64,000 bases of DNA, taken from contig NZ_CP014304.1 of assembly GCF_001562275.1 (NCBI RefSeq), positions 3,782,001-3,846,000 of the forward strand. The letters are read 5' to 3'. Below are positions 9,305-18,183 of this stretch, in pieces (the stretch's first letter is position 1; the number at the start of each line of letters is the position of its first letter). The notes below the pieces were generated by a model. The model searched no databases and had not been told where the DNA came from. It saw only the letters and a list, made by a program, of their open reading frames with translations. Made by a program: the position numbers and the translations under genes. The DNA comes from Hymenobacter sp. PAMC 26628. Its GTDB lineage: Bacteria > Bacteroidota > Bacteroidia > Cytophagales > Hymenobacteraceae.

Positions 9305-9880
9305 ATGCTCCCCGACGAAACCTACCAGCTCGGCAAAATCACGAAGCCCCACGGCCTGCGCGGCTTCGTGGCCGCCGATTTTGACGTGGACGACACCACC
9401 GCGTACCAAAAACTGAAAACCGTGTACCTGGCCCTGCCCGGGGCCCCCACCAAGCTCGTGGCCCACGCCGTGGAGAAGGTGCAGCCCCAATCGGGCACCC
9501 GCGTGCTGCTCAAGCTCCAGGGCATCGAGCGCATCGAGGAGGCCGAGCCGCTGCGCAACGCTACGCTGCACTTGCCGCTGGAGGCCCTGCCCGCCCTCGA
9601 CGACGACCAGTTTTACTACCACGACGTCATCGGCTTTACGGTGATTGACGAGGCGCTGGGCGAACTGGGCCTGGTCGAAAACTTCTACGAGCTGCCCCAG
9701 CAGGACATGCTGGCCATGCGCTACCAGGGCCACGAGGTGCTGGTGCCCGTGGTGGACGAAATCGTGCTGCGCGCCGACATGGCCGCCCGCCAGGTGTTTG
9801 TGCGCCTGCCTGATGGCTTGCTCGACATTTATCTCGCTCCCACGACCCGCCAGCAGGACGAGGCCGACGAACCCGCCTAG
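9305..9880 (+). CDS. rimM: 16S rRNA processing protein RimM
   Basis: Assists maturation of the 30S head domain and binds ribosomal protein S19. 191 residues. The N-terminal barrel starts YQLGKITKPHGLRGFVAADF, the family's hallmark, and the PRC-barrel half follows from about residue 100 (DDDQFYYHDVIGFTVIDE; LPQQDMLAMRYQGHEVLVPV; DEIVLRADMAARQVFVRLPD; GLLDIY). The ATG is at 9305. It lies 91 bases after rpsP, across a hairpin, and 15 bases before trmD, with which it is surely co-transcribed. Confidence 0.96.
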   Translation: MLPDETYQLGKITKPHGLRGFVAADFDVDDTTAYQKLKTVYLALPGAPTKLVAHAVEKVQPQSGTRVLLKLQGIERIEEAEPLRNATLHLPLEALPALDDDQFYYHDVIGFTVIDEALGELGLVENFYELPQQDMLAMRYQGHEVLVPVVDEIVLRADMAARQVFVRLPDGLLDIYLAPTTRQQDEADEPA

Positions 9881-9895
9881 CCCCGGGGCCCCACA

Positions 9896-10585
9896 ATGCG
9901 TATCGACATCATCACCTGCCAGCCCGAGCTGCTGGCCAGCCCCTTCGCCCACTCCATCGTGAAGCGGGCCCAGGACAAAGGCCTGGCCGAAATCCACGTG
10001 CACGACCTGCGCCGGCACGCCATCAACAAGCACGGGCAGATTGACGACTACGTGTTTGGGGGCGGGGCCGGCATGGTGCTGCGCGTGGAGCCCATTGCGG
10101 CTTGGCTGGACGAGCTACTGGCTCAGCGGCCCTACGACGCCGTGATTTACCTCACGCCCGACGGCGAAACCCTGCGCCAGCCGCTGGCCAACCGCCTCTC
10201 GCTGCTCACCAACGTCATCATGCTCTGCGGCCACTACAAGGGCATCGACGAGCGCCTGCGGGCGGCCTACATCACCCACGAAATCAGCGTGGGCGACTAC
10301 GTGCTGAGCGGCGGCGAGCTGGGGGCCGCCATTCTGGTCGATGCCGTGGTGCGGCTGCTGCCCGGCGTGCTGGGCAACGAAGAATCGGCCTTGTCCGATT
10401 CGTTTCAGGATGATTTGCTGGCCCCGCCCGTGTATACGCGGCCGGCGGAGTGGCGCGGCCAAGCGGTGCCCGCCATCCTACTGTCGGGCAACACGCCGCT
10501 CATCGAAGAGTGGCGCCACGCCCAAGCCCTGGCCCGCACCCAGGCCCGGCGGCCCGATTTATTGGATGGTACGGAGGAAAAATAG
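9896..10585 (+). CDS. trmD: tRNA (guanosine-37-N1)-methyltransferase TrmD
   Basis: Uses S-adenosylmethionine to methylate G37 next to the anticodon, preventing +1 frameshifts. 229 residues. The SPOUT trefoil-knot segments are present: [42 protein letters not shown] and [14 protein letters not shown]. The C-terminal domain ends with [18 protein letters not shown] and RRPDLL. The start ATG lies 15 bases after rimM. Standard family length, with no anomaly. Confidence 0.97.
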   Translation: MRIDIITCQPELLASPFAHSIVKRAQDKGLAEIHVHDLRRHAINKHGQIDDYVFGGGAGMVLRVEPIAAWLDELLAQRPYDAVIYLTPDGETLRQPLANRLSLLTNVIMLCGHYKGIDERLRAAYITHEISVGDYVLSGGELGAAILVDAVVRLLPGVLGNEESALSDSFQDDLLAPPVYTRPAEWRGQAVPAILLSGNTPLIEEWRHAQALARTQARRPDLLDGTEEK

Positions 10586-10644
10586 GGCCCCGGCCCGGTT
10601 TTTCAGTAGATAACGCCTTATCTATCCGCCTCATCTGCTACGCA

Positions 10645-10676
10645 TTTGCTATCGTGCGCTAGAATCCTTATCTTTG
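10645..10676 (+). promoter_or_regulatory. Promoter for rplS
   Basis: TTTG at 10645-10648, a 20-base spacer, and TATCTTTG at 10669-10676: a full match to the Bacteroidota TTTG-N19/20-TAnnTTTG promoter. It lies 62 bases before rplS, so L19 can be made independently of trmD. Confidence 0.7.
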
Positions 10677-10737
10677 CGCTCCGTTTCGTAAAATCAATCC
10701 GGGCCGGCGGCGCCGTCCCTTCGCAATTTCTTTCGCC

Positions 10738-11121
10738 ATGAGCGTACTACTTGACTTTATTAATGCCGAAGCGCAGGAGCGCCGCGCCAGCTTCCCCCTC
10801 TTCGCCGCCGGCGACACCGTGAACGTGCACGTGAAAATCCGCGAGGGCAACAAGGAGCGCATCCAGCAGTTCCAGGGCGTGGTGCTCCAGCGCCGCAACC
10901 CGAGCTCGAACGGCGAAACCTTTACCGTGCGCAAGATTTCGAACCAGATCGGCACCGAGCGGATTTTCCCCCTCCTCTCGCCCAACATCGACAAAATTGA
11001 GGTGATCCGCCGCGGCAAGGTGCGCCGCGCCCGCCTGTTCTACCTGCGTGGCCTCTCGGGCAAGCAAGCCCGCATCAAAGAGCGCCGCTTGAACGCCATC
11101 AAGCCCGTAGCCGCCGCTTAA
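10738..11121 (+). CDS. rplS: 50S ribosomal protein L19
   Basis: L19 lies at the 30S-50S interface. 127 residues, starting [20 protein letters not shown]. Family signatures are [49 protein letters not shown] and [20 protein letters not shown]. It is the last gene of the rpsP-rimM-trmD-rplS block, 152 bases after trmD, with its own good promoter in the gap and a terminator hairpin downstream. Confidence 0.97.
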   Translation: MSVLLDFINAEAQERRASFPLFAAGDTVNVHVKIREGNKERIQQFQGVVLQRRNPSSNGETFTVRKISNQIGTERIFPLLSPNIDKIEVIRRGKVRRARLFYLRGLSGKQARIKERRLNAIKPVAAA

Positions 11122-11141
11122 GGCACCTTCGGTTGTTTGCC

Positions 11142-11180
11142 AAGCCGGCCTTTTCCTCGCGGAGAAGGCCGGCTTTGTTT
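11142..11180. terminator. Terminator after rplS
   Basis: AAGCCGGCCTT at 11142-11152 pairs with AAGGCCGGCTT at 11165-11175, followed by a short T-rich run. Confidence 0.65.
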
Positions 11181-11225
11181 GTGCCCCGCAGAGCGGTTCC
11201 TACAGCTGGGGCACTGGCCAATAAG

Positions 11226-11265
11226 AAGGCCAGCCCCTATGTAGGAGCTGGCCTTTTGCTTTTTG
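11226..11265. terminator. Second hairpin between convergent genes
   Basis: AAGGCCAGC at 11226-11234 pairs with GCTGGCCTT at 11247-11255, followed by TTGCTTTTTG. It lies between rplS and the convergent minus-strand gene and could terminate either. Confidence 0.55.
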
Positions 11266-11281
11266 CGTTAAGCTCCAACGC

Positions 11282-11689
11282 TTACTTGCTGCTGGCCGAA
11301 TCGGCTTCCAGGTCGCTGGCGGGGGTGCTCTTGTCGCTGTCCTGCACTTGCTTGGCGGCGGCGGTCAGGGCTTCGCCCAGCTTCTCCACGCGCGTTTGCG
11401 TGTTGCCTTCGGCGAACACGGCGGCTTGGCTCGTGCTCTTGCCCAGGCGCGAAAGCAGGCGGCTGATGGTGTCTTTGTCGTAGGTGCCGCTGCCAAAGTG
11501 GGCCTTGAGCTCTTGCAGGTCCACAATCAACTGGTGCAGCTGGGGGTTGCTAACGGCCTTGAGGTCTTCAATCCAGCGTTGCAGGTGGTTGTCGAGGCCG
11601 GCGCGGCTGGCTTCTTCCACCAAGTCCTGCGACAAAATGTTGACGGCGCCGTCGAGGTGGTTCTGGTGCTGAACTTCGGTCTTTTCCAT
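11282..11689 (-). CDS. Uncharacterised helical protein
   Basis: 135 residues from ATG (MEKTEVQHQNHLDGAVNILS). No signal peptide, cysteine or membrane segment. The sequence looks wholly alpha-helical and charged, with a central part DNHLQRWIEDLKAVSNPQLH and a Ser/Ala/Asp tail. I do not recognise the family by motif, so no function is given; it is probably cytosolic. The open frame extends upstream to 11758, but the ATG at 11689 gives the more natural start. It is transcribed towards rplS and shares the intergenic hairpins. Upstream lies another minus-strand gene with a terminator in between, so the two are probably separate units. Confidence 0.7.
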   Translation of the reverse strand: MEKTEVQHQNHLDGAVNILSQDLVEEASRAGLDNHLQRWIEDLKAVSNPQLHQLIVDLQELKAHFGSGTYDKDTISRLLSRLGKSTSQAAVFAEGNTQTRVEKLGEALTAAAKQVQDSDKSTPASDLEADSASSK

Positions 11690-11763
11690 GGGTACTGAAT
11701 CGTATGTAAAACGTCTGATCCAAACGCAGAAACGCCGCTTAGGGTTGGCCGAGGCCAAAAAAA

Positions 11764-11792
11764 GGGGCCCCGCCAGCTGCTAGCGGGGCCCC
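11764..11792. terminator. GC-rich hairpin between minus-strand genes
   Basis: GGGGCCCCGC at 11764-11773 pairs with GCGGGGCCCC at 11783-11792. On the minus strand it is followed by a T-rich stretch (complement of AAAAAAAGG at 11757-11763 region), fitting a terminator for the gene ending at 11817. Confidence 0.65.
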
Positions 11793-11816
11793 TGCGGGAC
11801 GGGGCGGGCGGGGGGC

Positions 11817-12524
11817 CTACTCAATCTTGTTCATGCGGTCCTTCACCGATTCCAGCGACACGCGCATGTTCACAATGTCGGCCCGGGCCGACTCCTGCTC
11901 TTTCAGGTTGGCGTCGACCATGTTGTTGTATTGCAACAATTCAGCCGCGTTCTGGGCCAATTGCTGCTGGATTTCCATCTTGCGGGCTTTGTTTTTGTCC
12001 ACGTCTTTCTTGATGACTTCGACTTTGGCGATGATGGCCGCGTGGTTGTTTTGCGACTGCACCAAGGCCTTCTCAGCCTCCGAAATCTGCGCTACTACGT
12101 CCTCGCGGTACATGCCACGGGCAAAGTCCTTCAGGTACTTCTCGGCTGCTTTCCACTGCACCGGAGTGGCCTCGCGGCCCAAGTAAGCGTTGCCCAAGTC
12201 GATGCTCCACCACACGGTGGTGCCCGTCGGGATGCCGTCAACTTTGGAAATAACGCGCACCGGTGTGGGCGCAACGTCTTCAATCACCACGCCGTCGAGC
12301 TTAACAACGCCCTTGACGTTCTTCACCTTGCCAGGATATTTGTCGTTGAGGTATTTAAGCCAAGCCGCTTCTACGCGGCGGTTGTCGAGCTGAATGGTTA
12401 CGCGCTGACCTTTACGCGGAATGCCGTCGATGGTGTTGTCAGTTTCGTCCACCGGCGAGCGTTGCGCCAGGGCCCCGAAGGAAACCAGGCACGCGAACAG
12501 GAAGAAAAGTAAGCGTTGGATCAT
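11817..12524 (-). CDS. Secreted coiled-coil protein, unknown function
   Basis: 235 residues with a clear signal peptide (MIQRLLFFLFACLVSFGALA, cleaved after AQ). The first mature half (about 25-135) is a globular region containing IPRKGQRVTIQLDNRRVEAA and WWSIDLGNAYLGREATPVQW. The second half (about 140-235) is a continuous charged heptad-like helix (for example NNHAAIIAKVEVIKKDVDKN), so a periplasmic or surface coiled coil is likely. I do not recognise the family. The gene diverges from the pteridine gene pair and has a terminator downstream. A -7-like TATCTTTT on the minus strand lies about 30 bases upstream. Confidence 0.75.
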   Translation of the reverse strand: MIQRLLFFLFACLVSFGALAQRSPVDETDNTIDGIPRKGQRVTIQLDNRRVEAAWLKYLNDKYPGKVKNVKGVVKLDGVVIEDVAPTPVRVISKVDGIPTGTTVWWSIDLGNAYLGREATPVQWKAAEKYLKDFARGMYREDVVAQISEAEKALVQSQNNHAAIIAKVEVIKKDVDKNKARKMEIQQQLAQNAAELLQYNNMVDANLKEQESARADIVNMRVSLESVKDRMNKIE

Positions 12525-12794
12525 GAGAGTAAATATTAGAAAAAGCTAAAAAGATAGGACTGTAAACGCGTAAAGGATACTGGATTGATTTGGTATTTCA
12601 AATTTATGCTTATTCTGCAAGCCTGCACCATAAAGTACCAAAAATTTAGTCTAAAACTGTATTTTTATTAGATAATTTAAATTCCCTCGTCCTTACATCA
12701 TAGAATTGGACTTTGAATAACGGGGCCCATTGGGCGGCATTTTTTACTTGGCCAGCCGCTAAACAAATTAATGAAGGCCCGGTTAAGTGTAACT

Positions 12795-13202
12795 ATGTTC
12801 GTAACTGTCTGCCGCGCCGAGCACTTCAACGCTGCCCATCGCCTCCACAACCCCGCCTGGGACGACGCCCGGAACCAGCGCATGTTTGGTCCCTGCAACA
12901 ACCCCAACTACCACGGCCACAACTATAACCTGGTGGTGCGCCTCACCGGCGCCGTGGACCCTGACACGGGCTACGTGTACGACATGAAGCGGCTGAGTGA
13001 CCTCATCAAGCGCGAGGTACTCGACCGCTACGACCACCGCAACCTCAACTTGGACGTGGAGGAATTTCGCGCCCTGAACCCCACGGCCGAGCACATCGCC
13101 GTGGCCATCTGGCAGCGCTTGCGCCCGCACTTGGCGGCCGAGCTGGCGCTGTCGGTCACGCTCCACGAGACGGAGCGTAACTTTGTCGAATACCATGGAT
13201 AA
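12795..13202 (+). CDS. 6-pyruvoyl-tetrahydropterin synthase / QueD family
   Basis: Converts 7,8-dihydroneopterin triphosphate to a tetrahydropterin: 6-carboxy-tetrahydropterin on the queuosine route (QueD), or 6-pyruvoyl-tetrahydropterin. 135 residues from MFVTVCRAEHFNAAHRL. The zinc histidines are in AAH and HGHNY, the catalytic Cys is in FGPCNNPNYHGHNY, and the acid-base pair lies in RYDHRNLNLD with a C-terminal Glu in LHETERNFVEYHG. The FGPCNNPNYHGHNY form resembles the eukaryote-like PTPS branch. An upstream ATG at 12771 is possible. The stop overlaps the folE start by 8 bases, and FolE makes this enzyme's substrate. Confidence 0.9.
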   Translation: MFVTVCRAEHFNAAHRLHNPAWDDARNQRMFGPCNNPNYHGHNYNLVVRLTGAVDPDTGYVYDMKRLSDLIKREVLDRYDHRNLNLDVEEFRALNPTAEHIAVAIWQRLRPHLAAELALSVTLHETERNFVEYHG

Positions 13203-13854
13203 CGACTCCGGGGCCCGCCCCGCCCCCGACGCGCACCTGCCCGCTGGCCTGCGTACCCCTTTGCGGCCCGACGCCTTCGACGCGGCGGACGAAACCAAAA
13301 TCACGGCCATCGCGGGCCACTTCGCGGCCATTATGCAGGAGTTGGGCCTCGACCTGACCGACGACAGCCTGGCCGGCACGCCGCGCCGGGTGGCTAAAAT
13401 GTACGTGCAAGAGTGGTTCCAGGGCCTCAACCCAGCCCACCGGCCCGACGTGAAGCTGTTTGAGAACCGTTACCAGTACCACCAGCTACTGGTAGAGCGC
13501 GACATCACGCTGTTTTCGTGCTGCGAGCACCACTTCGTACCCATCGTGGGGAAGGCCCACGTGGCCTACTTGCCGGCCGACAATGTAGTAGGCCTCAGCA
13601 AGCTCAACCGCGTAGTGCAGCACTATGCCCGCCGCCCGCAGGTGCAGGAGCGCCTCACCCGCCAGATTGCCGAGGAGCTTCAGCAAAGCTTGGGCACGCC
13701 CGACGTGGCCGTGCTCATCGAGGCCGACCACCTGTGCGTGATGAGCCGCGGCGTGAACGACACAAGCAGCTCGACGCTCACCAGCGAATACGGCGGCCGC
13801 TTTGCCACCGATGCGGCGCTGCGTACTGAGTTTCTGCGGCAAATCGGGAAGTAG
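13195..13854 (+). CDS. folE: GTP cyclohydrolase I
   Basis: Opens the GTP ring to give 7,8-dihydroneopterin triphosphate, the start of folate, queuosine and biopterin synthesis. 219 residues from ATG (MDNDSGARPAPDAHLPAG). Visible motifs: LAGTPRRVAKMYVQEWFQGL, VERDITLFSCCEHHFVPIVG with the zinc Cys and the catalytic His, KAHVAYLPADNVVGLSKLNR, and ADHLCVMSRGV with the second zinc Cys. The N-terminal 35 residues are a poorly conserved extension. The ATG overlaps the end of the preceding pteridine synthase gene, so the two are translationally coupled. Confidence 0.96.
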   Translation: MDNDSGARPAPDAHLPAGLRTPLRPDAFDAADETKITAIAGHFAAIMQELGLDLTDDSLAGTPRRVAKMYVQEWFQGLNPAHRPDVKLFENRYQYHQLLVERDITLFSCCEHHFVPIVGKAHVAYLPADNVVGLSKLNRVVQHYARRPQVQERLTRQIAEELQQSLGTPDVAVLIEADHLCVMSRGVNDTSSSTLTSEYGGRFATDAALRTEFLRQIGK

Positions 13855-13937
13855 GCCCTGGGGCGGTTGGCGTGGTGGTACCACTGGGCAACATTTGTCG
13901 TAGATGCGGTTCTTTATCTAACGGTACTCGCTTCTGT

Positions 13938-14864
13938 ATGAAAGTCCTCATCACCGGCGGCACGGGCCTCGTGGGCACCCGCCTGTCACAACTGCTCACC
14001 GAAGCCGGCCACGAAGTGGCGCTGCTCAGCCGCGAGGCAAGCAGCGCGGGGCCCTATAAAACGTTTGTTTGGGCCCCCGGCGCGGGCACCATCGACCCGG
14101 CCGCCGTGCCCTTTGCCGATGTGGTGGTGAACCTGGCCGGGGCCAACGTGGGCGAAGGCCGCTGGACCGAGGCCCGCAAAAAAGAGCTGACGGCCAGCCG
14201 CCTCGACAGCCTTGCCCTGCTACACCGCGAGCTGGCCAAGCCCGGCCACCGCGTGCAAGCCGTGCTCTCGGCGTCGGCCATCGGTTACTACGGCAACACC
14301 GGCGACCAACTGGCAATTGAGGAAACGCCCCCGGCGCACGATTTCCTGGCCGAACTAACCCAGCGCTGGGAGCAGGCCGCCGCACCCATTGCGGCCCTGG
14401 GCATCCGGCTCGTCACGCCGCGCATCGGCGTAGTGCTCAGCACCAAGGGTGGGGCCCTGGTGCCCCTGGCCGCCACCGTGAAGCTGGGCCTGGGGGCCCC
14501 CCTCGGCACTGGCCAGCAGTACCTGTCCTGGATTCACCTCGACGACTTGTGCCACCTCTTCATGGCCATGCTGGCCGACGATGCCTGGCAGGGCCCCTAC
14601 AACGCCGTGGCCCCCTACCCCGCCACCAACGAAGCCTTCACCGAAGTACTGGCCGAGGTGCTGCACCGCCCGTTGCTACTGCCCAAAGTGCCCGGCTTTG
14701 CCCTCAAGCTGCTGCTAGGTGAGCAAAGCGAAATAGTGCTGGCTGGCCAGTACGTAAGCGCCGAAAAAGTAATGACGCAAGGGTTCGAGTTCGATTACCC
14801 GGTGCTCCGCGGGGCCCTGAAGGAGCTGTATAGCGCGGATAAGCAATTATCGCGGCAACGCTAA
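13938..14864 (+). CDS. TIGR01777-family NAD(P)-dependent epimerase
   Basis: An extended SDR protein of 308 residues. The Rossmann nucleotide-binding motif is at the N-terminus (MKVLITGGTGLVGTRLSQLL). Family-specific segments follow: VVVNLAGANVGEGRWTEARK, SASAIGYYGNTG with the catalytic Tyr pair, LGIRLVTPRIGVVLSTKGGAL, LGTGQQYLSWIHLDDLCHLF, YNAVAPYPATNEAF and the C-terminal DUF1731-like end FEFDYPVLRGALKEL. E. coli YfcH belongs to the same family; the substrate is unknown. The ATG follows folE by 83 bases on the same strand, but a metabolic link is not evident. Confidence 0.9.
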   Translation: MKVLITGGTGLVGTRLSQLLTEAGHEVALLSREASSAGPYKTFVWAPGAGTIDPAAVPFADVVVNLAGANVGEGRWTEARKKELTASRLDSLALLHRELAKPGHRVQAVLSASAIGYYGNTGDQLAIEETPPAHDFLAELTQRWEQAAAPIAALGIRLVTPRIGVVLSTKGGALVPLAATVKLGLGAPLGTGQQYLSWIHLDDLCHLFMAMLADDAWQGPYNAVAPYPATNEAFTEVLAEVLHRPLLLPKVPGFALKLLLGEQSEIVLAGQYVSAEKVMTQGFEFDYPVLRGALKELYSADKQLSRQR

Positions 14865-14879
14865 AAACAAAGCTGGAGA

Positions 14880-15227
14880 ATGTTCGACCAAGAATTCTGT
14901 AATTATCTAGAGTATCAAATATCGAAGTCTCTATCAGCCTCTGCGGATCCAAACAGAAGACGGCATTGGTGCGACGGCGTTTCAATGCCTGATTTAACAG
15001 AAGCTTATTCACTTAAACAGCTGAATAACACCAAGCAAGTAATAACACAGGCTTGGTTTGGCCAAAGTGGACAGGAACTCTATAGATTGATTATAAAATT
15101 CGGGAAGAAAGCTATCCGCTATTACATGAGAGGGAACGACATGCAAGCGTGCGTCCCCCCCATTGATAATGACGATTGGATAAGAGTTGATTATGAAAAC
15201 AGAACGGTCACAGTAGAGCTTCTTTAA
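14880..15227 (+). CDS. Small low-GC hypothetical protein
   Basis: 115 residues, no signal peptide or membrane segment, with many aromatic and charged residues (for example QAWFGQSGQELYRLIIKFGK and PPIDNDDWIRVDYENRTVTV). I do not recognise a family. The base composition is much lower in GC than the neighbours and uses A/T-ending codons, which suggests recent acquisition. The ATG lies 15 bases after the SDR stop, and the stop is only 5 bases from the end of the convergent PBP gene. Size and composition resemble cytosolic immunity or antitoxin proteins, but no partner toxin is present, so this is only a guess. Confidence 0.65.
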   Translation: MFDQEFCNYLEYQISKSLSASADPNRRRHWCDGVSMPDLTEAYSLKQLNNTKQVITQAWFGQSGQELYRLIIKFGKKAIRYYMRGNDMQACVPPIDNDDWIRVDYENRTVTVELL

Positions 15228-15232
15228 AAACT

Positions 15233-17617
15233 CTACCGCACGCTGTCCGGCACGCCGTTGCCGTTCATGCGCTCCAAGAGGTTGTCGGCGGCGATGGTAT
15301 CTACAGCGGCTTCGCGGCGGCGGGGCTCGCTGGGGGACACGCAGGTGTACTTTTTGTTGATTTTGACCGTGGGGGCGGGGAAGTGGCCGTAGTCGTAGCC
15401 TAGGGATTTGTCCTGGTAAATCTTCTCCATGTACTTGCCGTAGATGGGCAGGGCCGTGCGGCCGCCCTCGCCCTGCTGCGAGCCCACGAAGTGGATGCTG
15501 CGGTCTTCGCCGCCCACCCACACGCCGGTCACGAGGTCTTTGGTGAGGCCCATGTACCAGCCGTCGGAGTAGTTGGAGGTGGTGCCGGTTTTGCCCCCAA
15601 TTTGGTTGTCCTTGTGCCAGAGGTCGTAGTCCCACAGGGCCTGCGAAGTGCCGCCGGGCTCCTCCATGCCGCCGCGCAGCATGTAGGTCATCAGCCAAGC
15701 CGTTTCGGGCGAAATGGCGCGGCGCTGCACGGGGTCGAACTGCTGGATGACGTTGCCGTGGCGGTCTTCGATGCGGGTGATGAGGCGGGGCTGCGACCGG
15801 AAGCCCGTGTTCAGAAACGTGCTGTAGGCGTCCACCATTTCGTACACGCTCACGTCGCCAGCCGAGCCCAGGCCGATGCTCGGCACCGGCAGCAACGGGC
15901 TGGTAATGCCCACCTTGCGGGCGTACACAGCCACTTTGTCCCAGCCCACCAGCTCCGTCAGCTGGGCCGTGACGGAGTTGACGGAGCGGGCCATGGCGTG
16001 GCGAAGCGTCATGTTGATGCCCGTGTATTCGCGGGTCACGTTGTCGGGCTGCCACTCCATGGGCTTGCCGTTCTCGACGTACTTAATCGTCACGCGCTGG
16101 TCCCGAATCCGGTCGCAGGGCGAGTAGCCGTTGTCGAGGGCCGTGAGGTACACGAAAGGCTTGAAGGTGGAGCCGGCCTGGCGGCGGCCTTGCTTCACGT
16201 GGTCGTACTGGAAAAAGCGGTAGTCCAGGCCCCCCACCCAGGCCTTAATGGAGCCCGTATAGGGGTCCATCGTCATCATGCCGGCCTGCAAAAAGTGCTT
16301 GTAATACGCCAGCGAATCAAGCGACGACATCACCAGTGTGGTGTCGCCGTCGCCGTGCTTCCAGGTGAACACCTTCATCGGGCGCTTCAGGTTCAGGGCC
16401 GCTTCGATCTGGGCCTGGTTGCCGTGGTAGCGGTTGTGGAGGGTTTTGTAGACCTCGGTGCGCTTGATTTGGGTATTGATAAAATCTGGAATTTCCTCGC
16501 CTTTTTCGTCCACCCAGGGGTTTTGGTGGCGGTTGCGCCAGAAGCTGTCGAAGTTGCCCTGCAAGGCCTTCATGCGCTCGTGCAGGGCCACCTCGGCGTG
16601 GTCCTGCATCCGCGAGTCGAGGGTAGTGTAGATGCGCAGCCCGTCGCGGTACAGGTCCAGGTCGTGGTCGTCGCACCACTTGGTGACGACCTGGCCGATG
16701 GCCCCGCGGAAGTAGTTGTCGGGCCCGTCGATGTGGCGCTCCACGTGGTAGTCCAACGCCACGGGCTGCGCTTGCAGGGCCCCTACTTCGCTGGCTTTGA
16801 GGATGCCGGCCTGGCCCATGCGCTCCAGCACCACGTTGCGGCGGCGGCGGGCGGCTTCGGGGTGGAAGCGCGGGTTGTAAGCCGTGGGGTTGTTCAGCAC
16901 GCCCACCAGCATGGCCGCTTGCACCGCCGACAGGCTGTCGGGCGAGGTGTTGAAGTACGTTTTGGCCGCCACCTTGATGCCGTAGGAGTTCGAGCCGTAC
17001 TCCACCGTGTTCAGGTACATGCGCAGGATTTCCTCCTTCGTGTAGCGGCGCTCCAGCTCCACGGCCGTCAGCCACTCCTTGGTTTTGCTGATGATGGTGC
17101 TCACGCCGGCGATGTGGCCGAGGCCGCCGCGGGTTTCGCCGCGCCGGGTTTTGTACAAGTTTTTGGCCAGCTGCTGGGTGAGGGTCGAGCCGCCGCGTTT
17201 TTCGCCGCGCGCGGCCGCCGCCAGGGCCCCCAGCAGGGCTGGGCCGTCGATGCCGGCGTGGTCGTAGAAGCGCACGTCTTCCGTCGCCACCAGGGCCTTG
17301 ATGAGCACCGGCGAAATCTTGCTCAGCGGCACCGGCGAGCGATTTTCGCGGAAGTATTTACCCATCAGCACCCCGTCGGAGGTATACAGCTCAGATGCTT
17401 GCTCTACTTTGGGATCTTCCAGCTCGGCCAAGCTCGGCGACTTCCCAAACAGGAACAAGAAGTTGGTGCTGACCAGGATAGGGTAAACCAGGAAGAGCAC
17501 CAGGCTCAGCCCAAACAGCACCCAGGCCCACCGCACCAGGCGGCGCGGCCAGCGGCCAGAAGGGGTGGGTAAGCGCGCCGGCGAGGCGGGTGGGAGCGGC
17601 GGGGAAGGAACAGCCAT
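15233..17617 (-). CDS. Class A penicillin-binding protein (PBP1A type)
   Basis: Bifunctional peptidoglycan synthase: a glycosyltransferase that polymerises lipid II and a transpeptidase that cross-links stems. 794 residues. After a Pro-rich cytoplasmic tail comes one membrane anchor (AWVLFGLSLVLFLVYPILVS). The GT51 domain contains ATEDVRFYDHAGIDGPALLG and RGGSTLTQQLAKNLYKTRRG. The transpeptidase domain has the three active-site motifs: STFK near residue 482, SVN near 545 and KTGTT near 675. The C-terminal tail is short and charged. It is the start of a long minus-strand gene run, and probably the last gene transcribed in any operon with the small genes upstream. Confidence 0.96.
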   Translation of the reverse strand: MAVPSPPLPPASPARLPTPSGRWPRRLVRWAWVLFGLSLVLFLVYPILVSTNFLFLFGKSPSLAELEDPKVEQASELYTSDGVLMGKYFRENRSPVPLSKISPVLIKALVATEDVRFYDHAGIDGPALLGALAAAARGEKRGGSTLTQQLAKNLYKTRRGETRGGLGHIAGVSTIISKTKEWLTAVELERRYTKEEILRMYLNTVEYGSNSYGIKVAAKTYFNTSPDSLSAVQAAMLVGVLNNPTAYNPRFHPEAARRRRNVVLERMGQAGILKASEVGALQAQPVALDYHVERHIDGPDNYFRGAIGQVVTKWCDDHDLDLYRDGLRIYTTLDSRMQDHAEVALHERMKALQGNFDSFWRNRHQNPWVDEKGEEIPDFINTQIKRTEVYKTLHNRYHGNQAQIEAALNLKRPMKVFTWKHGDGDTTLVMSSLDSLAYYKHFLQAGMMTMDPYTGSIKAWVGGLDYRFFQYDHVKQGRRQAGSTFKPFVYLTALDNGYSPCDRIRDQRVTIKYVENGKPMEWQPDNVTREYTGINMTLRHAMARSVNSVTAQLTELVGWDKVAVYARKVGITSPLLPVPSIGLGSAGDVSVYEMVDAYSTFLNTGFRSQPRLITRIEDRHGNVIQQFDPVQRRAISPETAWLMTYMLRGGMEEPGGTSQALWDYDLWHKDNQIGGKTGTTSNYSDGWYMGLTKDLVTGVWVGGEDRSIHFVGSQQGEGGRTALPIYGKYMEKIYQDKSLGYDYGHFPAPTVKINKKYTCVSPSEPRRREAAVDTIAADNLLERMNGNGVPDSVR

Positions 17618-17701
17618 GCAGGAACGCAGGTGGAAGGCGGGGCCAAGGCCCCGCCACGCGGAAGTGCAAATATACCGCTGGCCGGGCCGGCAGCGGGGCC
17701 C

Positions 17702-18130
17702 CTACGCCAGGCGCGGGCCCGGGCCCGCGGGGGCCGCCGGCCGGCGGCGGCGCGGCCAGCGCCACGCCAACTCGGCCAGGGCCAGCAGGCTGAGGCCGAT
17801 GCCCAGGCAGTGGCTGAGGTGCAGGCGCCGCGCCGGCAGCGGGGCCCCCAGGTCGTGGTACAGCAGCACGGCCCACAACTCGTCGGCCAGCGTGAGCACC
17901 CAGGCGGCCACGGCCAGCACCCGGCTGGCCCGCCCGCCGGCCAGGTACAGGTGCAGCAGGTACAGCCCTAGCCCGGGCAGGGCCGATACCAGCACCAACG
18001 GGGCCTCCAGGGCCAGCGGCAGCACCAGCAGCAGGAAGCTCAGGGTTTCTTTGGCGGCCTGGGCAGCGGCCAGCGCCCGGCCCAGGCGCGAGAGTTTGGG
18101 CGGGGTGGGCAGCGAAAGCGGAGGAAGCAT
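17702..18130 (-). CDS. Small hydrophobic membrane protein
   Basis: 142 residues from the ATG at 18130 (MLPPLSLPTPPKLSRLGRAL). Four hydrophobic stretches are visible, for example TLSFLLLVLPLALEAPLVLV, ALPGLGLYLLHLYLAGG, VLAVAAWVLTLADELWAVLL and HCLGIGLSLLALAELAW, so it is a multi-pass inner membrane protein. The C-terminus is Arg/Pro-rich (WRWPRRRRPAAPAGPGPRLA). No family recognised. It is the last of several small membrane-protein genes on the minus strand between 17.7 and 19.9 kb, possibly co-transcribed with them; spacing to the next gene upstream is 53 bases. Confidence 0.6.
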   Translation of the reverse strand: MLPPLSLPTPPKLSRLGRALAAAQAAKETLSFLLLVLPLALEAPLVLVSALPGLGLYLLHLYLAGGRASRVLAVAAWVLTLADELWAVLLYHDLGAPLPARRLHLSHCLGIGLSLLALAELAWRWPRRRRPAAPAGPGPRLA

Positions 18131-18183
18131 AAGCAGCGGCGGGGCGCAACCGGCCCCGGCCCCAAGATAGGGCCCCCGCCGGC

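Noticed and set aside
17391-18170. Long Arg/Ala/Gly-rich frames in the 17.4-18.2 kb region on both strands
   Set aside because: They are compositional artefacts of very GC-rich DNA around a hydrophobic minus-strand gene; the hydrophobic frame is the plausible one.
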